Shown in pieces: positions 1-7,473 of a DNA stretch of 64,000 nucleotides. The DNA is taken from NCBI RefSeq assembly GCF_014490035.1, contig NZ_CP061008.1, positions 1,240,001 through 1,304,000 on the forward strand, read 5' to 3'. The notes under the pieces were generated by a model. The model saw only the letters and a program-made list of their open reading frames with translations. It did no database searches and was not told the DNA's origin. How positions within the stretch are numbered: position 1 is the first letter of the stretch; every line of letters starts with the position of its first letter. Made by a program: the position numbers and the translations under genes. This DNA comes from Achromobacter xylosoxidans. GTDB taxonomy: Bacteria; Pseudomonadota; Gammaproteobacteria; Burkholderiales; Burkholderiaceae_B.

Positions 1-1169
1 CCGGCATGATCCGCGAGCAGTTGGGGCTGAGCGCCACCGCCGCGGGCATGCTGATCACCTTGCCCTTGCTGGCCTTTGCCGTGGTGTCGCTGTTTGCGGC
101 GGGCCTGGCTCGCCGCCACGGACTGGAGCGCAGCTTGTTTGCCGCCATGCTGCTGATCGCGGCTGGCATCGTCGTGCGCACGCTGGGGCCGGCCTGGAGC
201 CTGTTCCTGGGCACGGTTGTCATCGGCGCCGGCATCGCCATCGGCAATGTGTTGTTGCCCAGCCTTCTGAAGCGCGATTTTCCGCAGCAGCTCGCGGGCC
301 TGACTTCGGCCTATGTGCTGACCATGAGCCTGGCCGCGGGGCTGGCGTCCGCCATTGCCATCCCGCTGGCGGGTCTGTCCGACGCGGCCTGGCGCTTTTC
401 CTCGGGCTGCCTGTTGGTGCTACCCGTGCTCAGCGCTTTGCTATGGCTGCCGCAGCTGGCCAATCACACCGCGCCCGCGGCATCCACGGCGCATGCGCCG
501 CACGGTCCCAGGCTGTGGCGCTCCGCGCTGGCGTGGCAGGTGACGCTGTTCCTGGGCATCAATTCCTTCGTGTTCTATGTGGGCGTGAGCTGGCTGCCGG
601 CCATCCTGCGCGATGCTGGCTATACGGCCGAACGCGCCGGCACGTTGCATGGCTTGCTGCAGCTCATGTCGGCCGTCCCGGCCCTGTTCCTGGCTCCCCT
701 GGTGCGGCGCCTGAGGGACCAGCGCGGCGCGGCGTTCTGCGCGGCCGCGGCTTCGTTCGTCGCGTTTGCCGGCTTGATCGTCGCGCCTGGCTGGGCGACG
801 CTGTGGATCGTCCTGATGGGCCTGGGCACGGGCGGCGGCATCATTCTGGGCCTTGCATTCGTGGGCTTGCGCGCCAGTCATGCGCAGCAGGCGGCGGCGC
901 TGTCGGGCATGGCGCAGTGCGTGGGCTATCTGTTCGCGGCCAGCGGCCCTGCGCTAGCGGGCACGCTGCACGACACGCAGGGAGACTGGACCCTGGCGCT
1001 GGCCCTGTGCGCGGTCTTGTGCCTGGCGATGGCGGCCACCGGTCTTTACGCGGGCCGCTCCATCCAGATCGGGCAATACCGGGATGCCGCGCTCAAGTCT
1101 GTCGGGCCCGGCTTTTCCACAAGCGCACCAGTGGCTCGGGCGCGTCGGTCTCCGGCACGTCGAAGCTGA
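1..1169 (+). CDS. MFS transporter, CynX/NimT type, 5'-truncated by window edge
   Basis: Inner-membrane permease of the major facilitator superfamily. The reading frame enters from the left edge (first full codon at 3); the visible 387 residues begin at an internal Met in the 'IREQLGLS' segment that normally lies in the first cytoplasmic/TM region, so roughly 15-30 residues are missing. About eleven hydrophobic segments follow, with the 'FFLGINSF.FY..SWLP' type segment of cyanate/nitroimidazole permeases near residue 180. The substrate cannot be read from the sequence. The last ~30 residues after 'GRSIQIG' are hydrophilic and Arg-rich and overlap, tail to tail, the inhibitor gene on the other strand by 77 bp. 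Confidence 0.85.
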   Translation, partial: GMIREQLGLSATAAGMLITLPLLAFAVVSLFAAGLARRHGLERSLFAAMLLIAAGIVVRTLGPAWSLFLGTVVIGAGIAIGNVLLPSLLKRDFPQQLAGLTSAYVLTMSLAAGLASAIAIPLAGLSDAAWRFSSGCLLVLPVLSALLWLPQLANHTAPAASTAHAPHGPRLWRSALAWQVTLFLGINSFVFYVGVSWLPAILRDAGYTAERAGTLHGLLQLMSAVPALFLAPLVRRLRDQRGAAFCAAAASFVAFAGLIVAPGWATLWIVLMGLGTGGGIILGLAFVGLRASHAQQAAALSGMAQCVGYLFAASGPALAGTLHDTQGDWTLALALCAVLCLAMAATGLYAGRSIQIGQYRDAALKSVGPGFSTSAPVARARRSPARRS

Positions 1170-1422
1170 TGTCCGCGACGTCGTCGCCTTTGTACACGAC
1201 TTCGACGTGGAAATAGCGCTGATCGCCGCCTGCCGGCGCGCAGCGCGGAACGGCCACCGGCGCGGCGCGTTGCAGGGCGTCGCAAACCTCCTGCCGCAGG
1301 TCCGGCGGGCAGGTGGCGAGGTCGATGCTGCGCGGCTGCGCCAATGCCGGCATATAGGCCAGCCCGCCTTCGCGGGTCAGGCGCACCAGCATGGCAAGGT
1401 CCAGGGATGGCAGCTCGATCAT
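1093..1422 (-). CDS. Emfourin-like protealysin inhibitor
   Basis: Small 109-residue protein resembling emfourin, the intracellular inhibitor encoded next to protealysin in Serratia. Visible family traits are the N-terminal 'LTREGGLAYMPAL..PR.IDL' strand region, the central Cys-containing 'EVCDALQRA' helix, 'DQRYFHVEV', and a C-terminal Leu/Trp segment. Its ATG overlaps the stop of the M4 protease gene (ATGA, 1419-1422), so the two are translationally coupled and probably made in step. No signal peptide, consistent with acting in the cytoplasm on the neighbouring enzyme. Family call is from memory of the motif pattern. Confidence 0.8.
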   Translation of the reverse strand: MIELPSLDLAMLVRLTREGGLAYMPALAQPRSIDLATCPPDLRQEVCDALQRAAPVAVPRCAPAGGDQRYFHVEVVYKGDDVADISFDVPETDAPEPLVRLWKSRARQT

Positions 1423-2483
1423 GTCTGGACTCCCACGCCGGCCCAGGCGCGGGCGACGGCATCGCGCACGGCGGTGTCATGGCGTTCCGCCGCGACGGCC
1501 AGCGTCAGTTTCGCGAACTGCACGAAGTCGGCATCGTGGCGCAGGCGCTTGTCGCACAACGCGTCGTACCAGACGCGGCCCGCGTTGGCCCATGCGGGGC
1601 CTTCCATCGAAGTGGCCGCTAGATAAAAGGCGCGGTTGGGGATGCCGGAGTTGATGTGCACGCCGCCATTGTCGTTCGGCGTGTCCACGTAGTCGCGCAT
1701 GTGCGCGGGCTGCGGATCCTTGCCCAGCAGAGGGTCGTCGTAAGCGCTGCCGGGCTCCGCCATGGAGCGCAGCGCGCGGGCGCGGATCTTGGGCTTGAAC
1801 AGCCCGGCGCCCACCAGCCAATCGGCCTGGCGCGCGTCCTGGCCCAGCGTGTGCTGCTTGACCAGCGCGCCGAACACATCGCACAGGGATTCGTTCAGGG
1901 CGCCGGACTGGCCCTGGTAGAGCAAGGCGGCCTCGGCGTCGATCACGCCGTGCGTGAGTTCGTGGCCGATGATGTCCACGGCCACCGTGAAACGGTTGAA
2001 CACTTCGCCGTCGCCGTCGCCGAACACCATCTGCGCGCCGTTCCAGAAGGCGTTGTCGTAGTCTTCGCCGTAATGCACCGTGCCGACCAGCGGCAGGCCC
2101 TGGCCGTCGATGGAGTGGCGCTTGTAGACGTCCCAGAACAGCTTGTAGGTCGAGCCCAGATGCTCATAGGCCTCGTCCACCGCCACGTCGCCGCTGGCGG
2201 AGGCGCCTTCGGCGCGCACCAGCTTGCCGGGCAGGGTGGTGGTGTTGGCGGCGTCGTGCACGGCGCGCTGCGGCGTGCCGGCGGGCGCTGCCTTCTTGGG
2301 GCGGGCGGGCTTGGCGCGCGGCGGCTGCGCCGCCATTTCGCGCAGGCTGCGCTGCTGCTGGTCGATGATCAGCGTCTTGACCGCGGGCATGCTGACCCGC
2401 GCATCGGCGTGCTGCGCCAGCCGATCCAGCATGTAGGGGGGGATCACGCCGATCAGCGGCGCGGACTCGGAAGGACGTGGCAT
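1419..2483 (-). CDS. Protealysin-like M4 metalloprotease
   Basis: Zinc metalloendopeptidase of the thermolysin family, protealysin subgroup (354 residues). The zinc motif HELTH is at residues 174-178 and the third ligand Glu198 sits in 'GALNESLCDVFG'. The N-terminus has the short propeptide typical of protealysins with a 'PPYML' motif near residue 15, rather than the long FTP/PepSY propeptide of secreted thermolysins. There is no signal peptide, so the enzyme is expected to be made in the cytoplasm. A Pro/Lys/Ala-rich stretch (residues 53-72) is probably the propeptide-catalytic linker. It is followed, with ATGA overlap, by an emfourin-like inhibitor; the pair forms a protease/antiprotease operon. 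Confidence 0.92.
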   Translation of the reverse strand: MPRPSESAPLIGVIPPYMLDRLAQHADARVSMPAVKTLIIDQQQRSLREMAAQPPRAKPARPKKAAPAGTPQRAVHDAANTTTLPGKLVRAEGASASGDVAVDEAYEHLGSTYKLFWDVYKRHSIDGQGLPLVGTVHYGEDYDNAFWNGAQMVFGDGDGEVFNRFTVAVDIIGHELTHGVIDAEAALLYQGQSGALNESLCDVFGALVKQHTLGQDARQADWLVGAGLFKPKIRARALRSMAEPGSAYDDPLLGKDPQPAHMRDYVDTPNDNGGVHINSGIPNRAFYLAATSMEGPAWANAGRVWYDALCDKRLRHDADFVQFAKLTLAVAAERHDTAVRDAVARAWAGVGVQT

Positions 2484-2594
2484 GCGCGGTCTCCGTCGTG
2501 GGCGCCGGGCCAGGGCCGCGGCGCGAGGCGATTCAACGGTAGCAGATAGATCCGCGGCAGGGACGTAACAGTGTGCGGCCTGATGCTAGGAACT

Positions 2595-2619
2595 ATGGAC
2601 GCCGCGTGGCGGCGTCCAT
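2595..2619. terminator. Strong intergenic hairpin, possible terminator
   Basis: Perfect 11-bp stem (ATGGACGCCGC / GCGGCGTCCAT) with a GTG loop, just past the stop of the CigR-family gene on the minus strand. No U-tract follows on either strand, so intrinsic termination is uncertain; it may be a transcript 3'-end stabiliser. Confidence 0.4.
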
Positions 2620-2631
2620 GGCGCGCGGCGC

Positions 2632-3105
2632 CTAGTTGAACACGCCCGTGAGGACGTCCGCGACGACGGCGGTGGCGATGGCGACGAGGATCAGGTCGCT
2701 GCCCGCGACGCGCCATTCGTAGCCCGGATGCACGGGCAGGCGCGCCAGCATGGGGCCGGGCACCATCTTCTTGGCGATGCCCGGAGGCAGGGGCTTGCCG
2801 CGCGCCAGGTTCTTGCGTATGCCCGGCGGCAGCGAGCCGTAGCCCGTCGCCCCGGCCTGCACGGCATAGCTGCGCGCGGTGGACACGGTGATGCCCGCGG
2901 TGCTGAGCGTGACGCTGACGCCGCTGTCCTGGCTCTGCTGGCCCTTGTTCTTGCCATTGCCGTTACCGCCGCCATTGCCATTGCCATTGCCTTGGCCCGC
3001 GTGGTCTGGCTTGCCTTTGCCCTCGGGCGGCGCGGCCTGTGCCGGCGCGCCAAGCGTGGCGGCACAGGCAAGGATGGCGATGATCATTGAAGGTGTGCGG
3101 CGCAT
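2632..3105 (-). CDS. CigR/RcnB-family secreted protein
   Basis: A 157-residue exported protein. A Sec signal peptide covers residues 1-24 (cleavage near 'AQA-AP'), then a Gly/Asn/Lys low-complexity stretch (residues 34-57) and a C-terminal RcnB-like region: 'YGSLPPGIRKNLARGKPLPPGIAKK', 'YEWRVAGSDLILV' and a hydrophobic end. Members of this family include RcnB (nickel/cobalt homeostasis) and Salmonella CigR (anti-virulence effector), so function differs between members and is not settled here. Single gene; the upstream region 3106-3263 separates it from a divergent operon. Confidence 0.75.
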   Translation of the reverse strand: MRRTPSMIIAILACAATLGAPAQAAPPEGKGKPDHAGQGNGNGNGGGNGNGKNKGQQSQDSGVSVTLSTAGITVSTARSYAVQAGATGYGSLPPGIRKNLARGKPLPPGIAKKMVPGPMLARLPVHPGYEWRVAGSDLILVAIATAVVADVLTGVFN

Positions 3106-3263
3106 GGTTGTGGCTCCTGCAGTGTAGAGAGTTGCCTAGCGTAGCGCTGTCGTTGGGTTCGTGCCACTGTCCTTCGCCGATGCCGTCGCAACAATCGCCA
3201 CAATTCGCCTGACGTTCCAGTCGCGATAGAATCCCCTGCTTATTTTCCGGGGGGGAACGCACG

Positions 3264-3380
3264 ATGAGGTATTTCCTGATCTTGGTTGGGGCGGCCGTGG
3301 TCGCCTATTTGCTGGCGCGCGGCATCGCCGCCGTGCTCTCGGACCGTAAACGTTCAAAATCAGAAAGGGATTCGAAGTGA
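3264..3380 (+). CDS. Small single-pass membrane protein (38 aa)
   Basis: ORF too short for standard calling: starts ATG at 3264 behind a purine run (GGGGGGGAA) and encodes one hydrophobic helix ('MRYFLILVGAAVVAYLLARG') and a Lys/Arg/Ser-rich cytoplasmic tail ending 'SERDSK'. Its TGA overlaps the GTG of the SPFH gene (GTGA), which argues that both are translated from one mRNA and that the small protein is real. It may be a partner of the SPFH oligomer; no homologue recognised. Confidence 0.6.
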   Translation: MRYFLILVGAAVVAYLLARGIAAVLSDRKRSKSERDSK

Positions 3381-4279
3381 AGCCGACAGATATCCAGATG
3401 GTCAAGACGATTGGTGCCGTAAAGCCGCGTAGTTTCAAGATCGCGGTGATCACGGCGGTGTTGTTTTTGCTGATTCTGTTCCTGGCCTTCGATTCCTGGT
3501 TCCAGGTCGACCAGGGCGAGCGCGGCGTGGTGCTGCGCAACGGCAAGCTGGTGCGCGTGTCGGAACCGGGCCTGGACTTCAAGACCCCGTTCATCGACAA
3601 CGTGATGACGGTGTCGGTGCGCGACCACACGTTCGTGTTTGAAAAGCTGGAAGCCTACAGCTATGACCAGCAACCGGCCACGCTGCGCGTTTCGGTGACC
3701 TACCGCGTGCCGTCCGAGCACGTGGCCGAGCTGTACTCGGAATACGGCACCATCAGCAATCTGCAGATGCGCGTGCTGGAGCGCAAGACCCCGGATTCGG
3801 TGAAGAACGTGTTCGGCCAATACACGGCGGTACGCGCCATCCAGGAACGCCAGAAGCTGGGCCAGGACGTGAATGCTGCCGTGCTCAAGACGATGGAAGG
3901 CGCACCGGTGCAGGTGGTGGGCGTGCAGATCGAGGAAGTCGGTTTTTCGCAGGCCTATGAGCACTCGATCGAACAGCGCATGTTGGCGCAGGTGCAGATC
4001 GAGACGACCCGCCAACAGAAGGAAACGGCGATGATCACGGCCGAGATCCAGGTGGTCAAGGCCAAGGCGGAAGCCGACGCGCGCCGCCAGCAGTTCACGG
4101 CCGAGGCCGACGGCATCCGCATGCGCGGCGACGCCGAAGCGGCTGCGATCCGCGCCAAGGCCGAGGCCTTGGCCGCCAACACCAATCTGGTGAGCCTGAA
4201 CGCGGTGGAGAAGTGGGACGGCGTGCTGCCGACCACGCAGGTGCCGAACGCGGCCCTGCCGTTCATCGGCATCAAGTAG
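3377..4279 (+). CDS. SPFH/prohibitin-family membrane protein
   Basis: Inner-membrane scaffold protein of the stomatin/prohibitin/HflC superfamily, 300 residues. One N-terminal TM helix (about residues 21-42, 'IAVITAVLFLLILFLAFDSW'), then the SPFH beta-rich domain ('QGERGVVLRNGKLVRVSEPGL' region), and a long Glu/Ala/Arg-rich coiled coil (residues 195-275) that drives oligomer formation. Start is GTG at 3377, chosen because it overlaps the stop of the preceding small gene; an ATG at 3398 is the alternative. SPFH proteins commonly organise membrane proteases or microdomains, but no hflK/hflX or ftsH neighbour is present, so the client is unknown. Convergent with the EAL gene, overlapping it by 8 bp. 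Confidence 0.88.
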   Translation: MKPTDIQMVKTIGAVKPRSFKIAVITAVLFLLILFLAFDSWFQVDQGERGVVLRNGKLVRVSEPGLDFKTPFIDNVMTVSVRDHTFVFEKLEAYSYDQQPATLRVSVTYRVPSEHVAELYSEYGTISNLQMRVLERKTPDSVKNVFGQYTAVRAIQERQKLGQDVNAAVLKTMEGAPVQVVGVQIEEVGFSQAYEHSIEQRMLAQVQIETTRQQKETAMITAEIQVVKAKAEADARRQQFTAEADGIRMRGDAEAAAIRAKAEALAANTNLVSLNAVEKWDGVLPTTQVPNAALPFIGIK

Positions 4280-6377
4280 GCGCCGCGGGCGCAGGCTGTG
4301 CCCGCAGCGGCGGCGCAGCCTGACGCCGGCGCGCGTAGTCCATGAGGCTGTCGCCCGACAAAGCCTTGCTGTAGTACCACCCCTGCACGATGATCTCGGC
4401 GGGGGATTCCAGCGCCATCAGCTGCTGGTCCGTTTCCACGCCTTCCACCACGATCTGCAGGTTCAGCGCTTCGCAAAAGCGCAGCAAGCCGTTCAGGACC
4501 AGCGCGCCTCGGGGACTGTCTTGCGCCACGACGAAGCTGCGGTCGATCTTGACCGCATCGATTTCGAACTGGTGCAGATAGCTCAGGGCGGAATAGCCGG
4601 TGCCGAAATCATCGATGTAGATGCGGGCGCCTATCGCATGCAGACGGTCGAAGGCGGTGTGCAGCGCCTGGGTGTCCTCCACCAGCGCGTCTTCGGTCAA
4701 CTCGACCGAGATCTGTCCGCCGGCCTGCGCCAGCACCTTGATCAGTTTTTCGAGGTAGTCGCCGGACGTCAGCGTGCCGGCCGTGACGTTGATGGTCATC
4801 GGCAAGCGGAAGTCGCGCTTGCGCCATTGCAGACATTGCTGCACGGCCTGTCTGGCCACCCACAGGTCCACCTCCCGCATCAGGTCGGCCTGCGCCAGCC
4901 AGCGCAGGAATTCCACCGGCGTTTGCCGCGCGCCGTCGGGTCCGGTGGCGCGCAGCAGCGCTTCGCAGCCGGTGCACAGGCCGCTGCGCAATGACACCTG
5001 CGGCTGGAATTCCAGATGGAAGTCGTACTGGCTGATGGCGCGGATGCGCGTGTTTTCGGCGTTGCGGCGTGCACGGTCGGCATAGGTCTGCACCACCGGA
5101 TCATGCGCGTACAGCAGCGATTCCTCTTGCAGCCGCGTGAAGGTCGTGTCCAGCGATTTGAAGTAGACGGTGGCGCTTTCCTGGCGCTGCCGCTCCAGTG
5201 CGACGACAAAGGGCGCGTACAGACACGCGCCCAGCGCCACCAGCACGAGTTGCAGCGCCACGCCGCCCAGGCTGCCGCCGGCGGCAATGTAGGCGTTGAA
5301 CAGTACCGGCGAGGTCAGCGGCAAGGTCGTCGCCGCGGAAGGCAGCCAGCCCAGTTGCACGACGGCCAGCGCGAGGATGGCGTTGGTCACCGGCGCCAGG
5401 ATGAACGGCGCCAGCAGGCGCGGATTCAGGATCAGCGGCAGCCCGAACAGCAGGATTTCATTCACGTTCAGCAGCGCCACCGGCAGGCTGGCCAGCGCCA
5501 GCAGCCGCAGCGATTCGGTGCGCGCAAACACCAGCATGGCCACGGCCAACGACAGCGTCGCGCCCGATCCGCCGATGAAGACGAAAGCGCCCAGGAGGGT
5601 GCTGTTCAAGGCATACATGCCTTCGTAGCCGGCGGACTGGGTGGCGGAATTCAGCATGGCCGCCTGGTCCATGACGCTCATCAGGGGGGCCAGGGCGTGG
5701 TAGCCGTGTATGCCGAAGAACCACAGCAGCGAATTCAGGCCGGCGATCAACGCGCCCGAGGTGAAGGGGCTGTCCAGCGAGGCCAGACTCAAGGGTATGT
5801 TGAACTGCGCCACGGCGGGGATCTGGAGCGCGGCGGAGAGCGTCAGCACGACCAGGCCGGCCGTCAGCAGGCCGGGCACGACCATGTTCAGCGTGTCGCG
5901 GACGTTATCGCTGATAACGCCGTCTGGCGCCAGCTGGGTCCAGCGGCGACGGTGCAGCCACGCCATCAACGGCACGGTCAGCAAGGGCGAAACGATGGCG
6001 ATGAACAGTACCAGGGTGGCGGCGGCCTGGGGGTAGGGCGCCATCAGGCCGTCGGCGATCATCACGTAGGACAGGCACAGGAACGCGGTGGGCAGATGCG
6101 GCACCCGATGGCGGAACGACAGCATGTAGCCGATGGATGTGCCGGCCAGGATAGGCATGAGGTTCGTCAGCTTGTCGTGGACGGCGGTCAACAGTTCCAC
6201 GACGGTGGCTGGCAGGCCCAGTTGCCGGGCGATGACGGTCAGCACCAGGAACAACGCCGTGACCAGCAGGCACGGCAAGGTCCAGAGCAGACCCTCGCGT
6301 ATGGCGCGCAGGGCGCTTGCGCCCGCCAGCGCGGCCAGCCGATCCTTTGGATAACGCATCAACGCCAGTTTCGACAT
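4272..6377 (-). CDS. PTS EIIC-like membrane domain fused to EAL c-di-GMP phosphodiesterase
   Basis: A 701-residue fusion. Residues 1 to ~405 form a multi-span PTS EIIC domain of the lactose/cellobiose type, with the 'FFGIHG' motif (~232), 'GGSGATLSL' and 'NVNEILLFGLPLILNP' (family motif NEPIxFGxP). Residues ~445-690 are an EAL domain with an apparently complete catalytic set: EALLR, INVTA, ELTED, DDFGTGYS, the Lys of 'AVKIDRSF', VEGVET and QGWYYSKA. c-di-GMP hydrolysis to pGpG is therefore expected. No EIIA or EIIB domain or gene is nearby, so the EIIC part is more likely a membrane sensor for a sugar than a transporter; that is inference. Monocistronic, start ATG 6377. Confidence 0.9.
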   Translation of the reverse strand: MSKLALMRYPKDRLAALAGASALRAIREGLLWTLPCLLVTALFLVLTVIARQLGLPATVVELLTAVHDKLTNLMPILAGTSIGYMLSFRHRVPHLPTAFLCLSYVMIADGLMAPYPQAAATLVLFIAIVSPLLTVPLMAWLHRRRWTQLAPDGVISDNVRDTLNMVVPGLLTAGLVVLTLSAALQIPAVAQFNIPLSLASLDSPFTSGALIAGLNSLLWFFGIHGYHALAPLMSVMDQAAMLNSATQSAGYEGMYALNSTLLGAFVFIGGSGATLSLAVAMLVFARTESLRLLALASLPVALLNVNEILLFGLPLILNPRLLAPFILAPVTNAILALAVVQLGWLPSAATTLPLTSPVLFNAYIAAGGSLGGVALQLVLVALGACLYAPFVVALERQRQESATVYFKSLDTTFTRLQEESLLYAHDPVVQTYADRARRNAENTRIRAISQYDFHLEFQPQVSLRSGLCTGCEALLRATGPDGARQTPVEFLRWLAQADLMREVDLWVARQAVQQCLQWRKRDFRLPMTINVTAGTLTSGDYLEKLIKVLAQAGGQISVELTEDALVEDTQALHTAFDRLHAIGARIYIDDFGTGYSALSYLHQFEIDAVKIDRSFVVAQDSPRGALVLNGLLRFCEALNLQIVVEGVETDQQLMALESPAEIIVQGWYYSKALSGDSLMDYARRRQAAPPLRAQPAPAAPT

Positions 6378-6623
6378 GGCGGTTCGCTCAAGAGTCCGTG
6401 CAAGCGAAGATCCCCGCTCCCGTGTTTGTAAGAATATTTTGCTACATCCTAGCCCCGCTTTTCCAGGTTAAGCAATCGACGCCTATCAGAATGTCAGGGA
6501 TTCCCCTCTATCAAGAATTGCAAAGCGGGCGCAAGGTGGCAGCACAGGCGCACGGGGCCGCTATACGATCAAGCGTCGTTCGCCCGGTGGCGGGACTACA
6601 AGCTTCAGAAAGAGGAGACGTGG

Positions 6624-6866
6624 ATGTCTCAGTTGGATTGGACGTCCGGCGATACCAAGCCGGACCGGCAGGGATACTACGAAACGCGGTACGACACAGG
6701 ATGCACGGCCATCACGCTTTACAGCGTGCTGGGTTGGATGCCGGTGAAAACGCCCGGCAACATGGTGAGCTGGCGCCCGTTGCCGCCCGCCGTCGAAAGA
6801 CAGGAAGCCGAGCGCCACATCCAGGAACTGCGAGAAGCGCAAAGCCACGTTCCCATGGATTACTGA
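6624..6866 (+). CDS. Conserved small hypothetical protein (80 aa)
   Basis: Soluble 80-residue protein with an excellent ribosome site (AGAGGAGA about 8 nt before ATG 6624). Trp/Tyr-rich N-terminal half ('MSQLDWTSGDTKPDRQGYYE') resembling a small beta-fold ('PDRQGYYETRYD..' as in short phage/plasmid-type WxxG proteins), then a charged C-terminal helix 'VERQEAERHIQELREAQ'. No known function. It lies between the EAL gene and the first iron sigma gene with its own 5' region (6378-6623), in which I see no other feature. Confidence 0.65.
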   Translation: MSQLDWTSGDTKPDRQGYYETRYDTGCTAITLYSVLGWMPVKTPGNMVSWRPLPPAVERQEAERHIQELREAQSHVPMDY

Positions 6867-6910
6867 GGCGGCGCGCGGGAGGGGCCGCAAGGACAGTGGC
6901 AGGCAGTTGC

Positions 6911-6930
6911 GATAATGAGAATTATTTGTA
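6911..6930. promoter_or_regulatory. Fur-like box upstream of first ECF sigma gene
   Basis: GATAATGAGAATTATTTGTA fits the 6-1-6 view of the Fur box (GATAAT/NAT repeats) with its left half matching AATGAGAAT exactly. It lies 40-59 bp before the sigma-factor ATG, where repression by Fe2+-Fur would make the FecI-FecR-receptor set iron-regulated. Right half is weaker. Confidence 0.65.
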
Positions 6931-6969
6931 AAATTCGCGGCGTCGCCATCTCCGTTGTCCGATCGGTCC

Positions 6970-7473
6970 ATGTCCCGTTCCCCTCCGCCCCGTTCCGGCT
7001 GGCTCGCCTACTACGACGAGCTGGTAGGGGTATGGAGCCGTAGAGTCGGCAACCGGCATGATGCTGAGGACGCGGCGCACGATGCCATCGAACGCCTGCT
7101 GAAGGCCGACGCCAGCGTCGCGTTGAAGGCGCGCAGCTACCTGTTCCAGGCCGCCGGACATCGCCTGATCGACCGCTGGCGCCGGCAGGAACGGACCGAG
7201 CATGTGCCGCTGGACCTGCTGGACGAGGCTGACCAGCCCGCCTGGACCGACCCGGAGTCGCCGGTGCGCGCGTCGCGTCTGGCGGACGATCTTGCGCAAG
7301 TCCTGGCAGAATTGCCACCCAAGTGCCGCGAGGCCTTTGTCCTGAATCGCATCGAAGGCTGGACGCAGGCCGAGGTGGCGCAGCATATGGGCCTGTCCAA
7401 GAACATGATCGAACGCTACGTCATGCGGGCAATCGAATTCGTCCGCGACCGCATGCGTGAACACAATCCATGA
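6970..7473 (+). CDS. ECF sigma factor, FecI type (set 1)
   Basis: RNA polymerase sigma factor of the iron-starvation (FecI-like) ECF group, about 167 residues. Region 2 contains 'DAEDAAHDAIERLL' and 'RSYLFQAAGHRLIDRWRRQ'; region 4 holds the HTH 'EGWTQAEVAQHMGLSKNMIERYVMRA'. I place the start at ATG 6970; a TTG at 6955 in the same frame is an alternative. Its stop overlaps the ATG of the FecR gene (ATGA, 7470-7473). It should direct transcription of the receptor at 8614 when the receptor-FecR relay signals siderophore binding. A Fur-like box lies upstream. Confidence 0.92.
   Translation: MSRSPPPRSGWLAYYDELVGVWSRRVGNRHDAEDAAHDAIERLLKADASVALKARSYLFQAAGHRLIDRWRRQERTEHVPLDLLDEADQPAWTDPESPVRASRLADDLAQVLAELPPKCREAFVLNRIEGWTQAEVAQHMGLSKNMIERYVMRAIEFVRDRMREHNP

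Noticed and set aside
1419..2483. Secreted thermolysin-type protease
   Set aside because: No signal peptide and the short protealysin-type propeptide with PPYML point to an intracellular enzyme.
2879..3127. 82-codon plus-strand hydrophobic frame opposite the CigR-family gene
   Set aside because: Its Leu/Pro repeats are the reverse reading of the Gly/Asn-rich stretch of the real gene.
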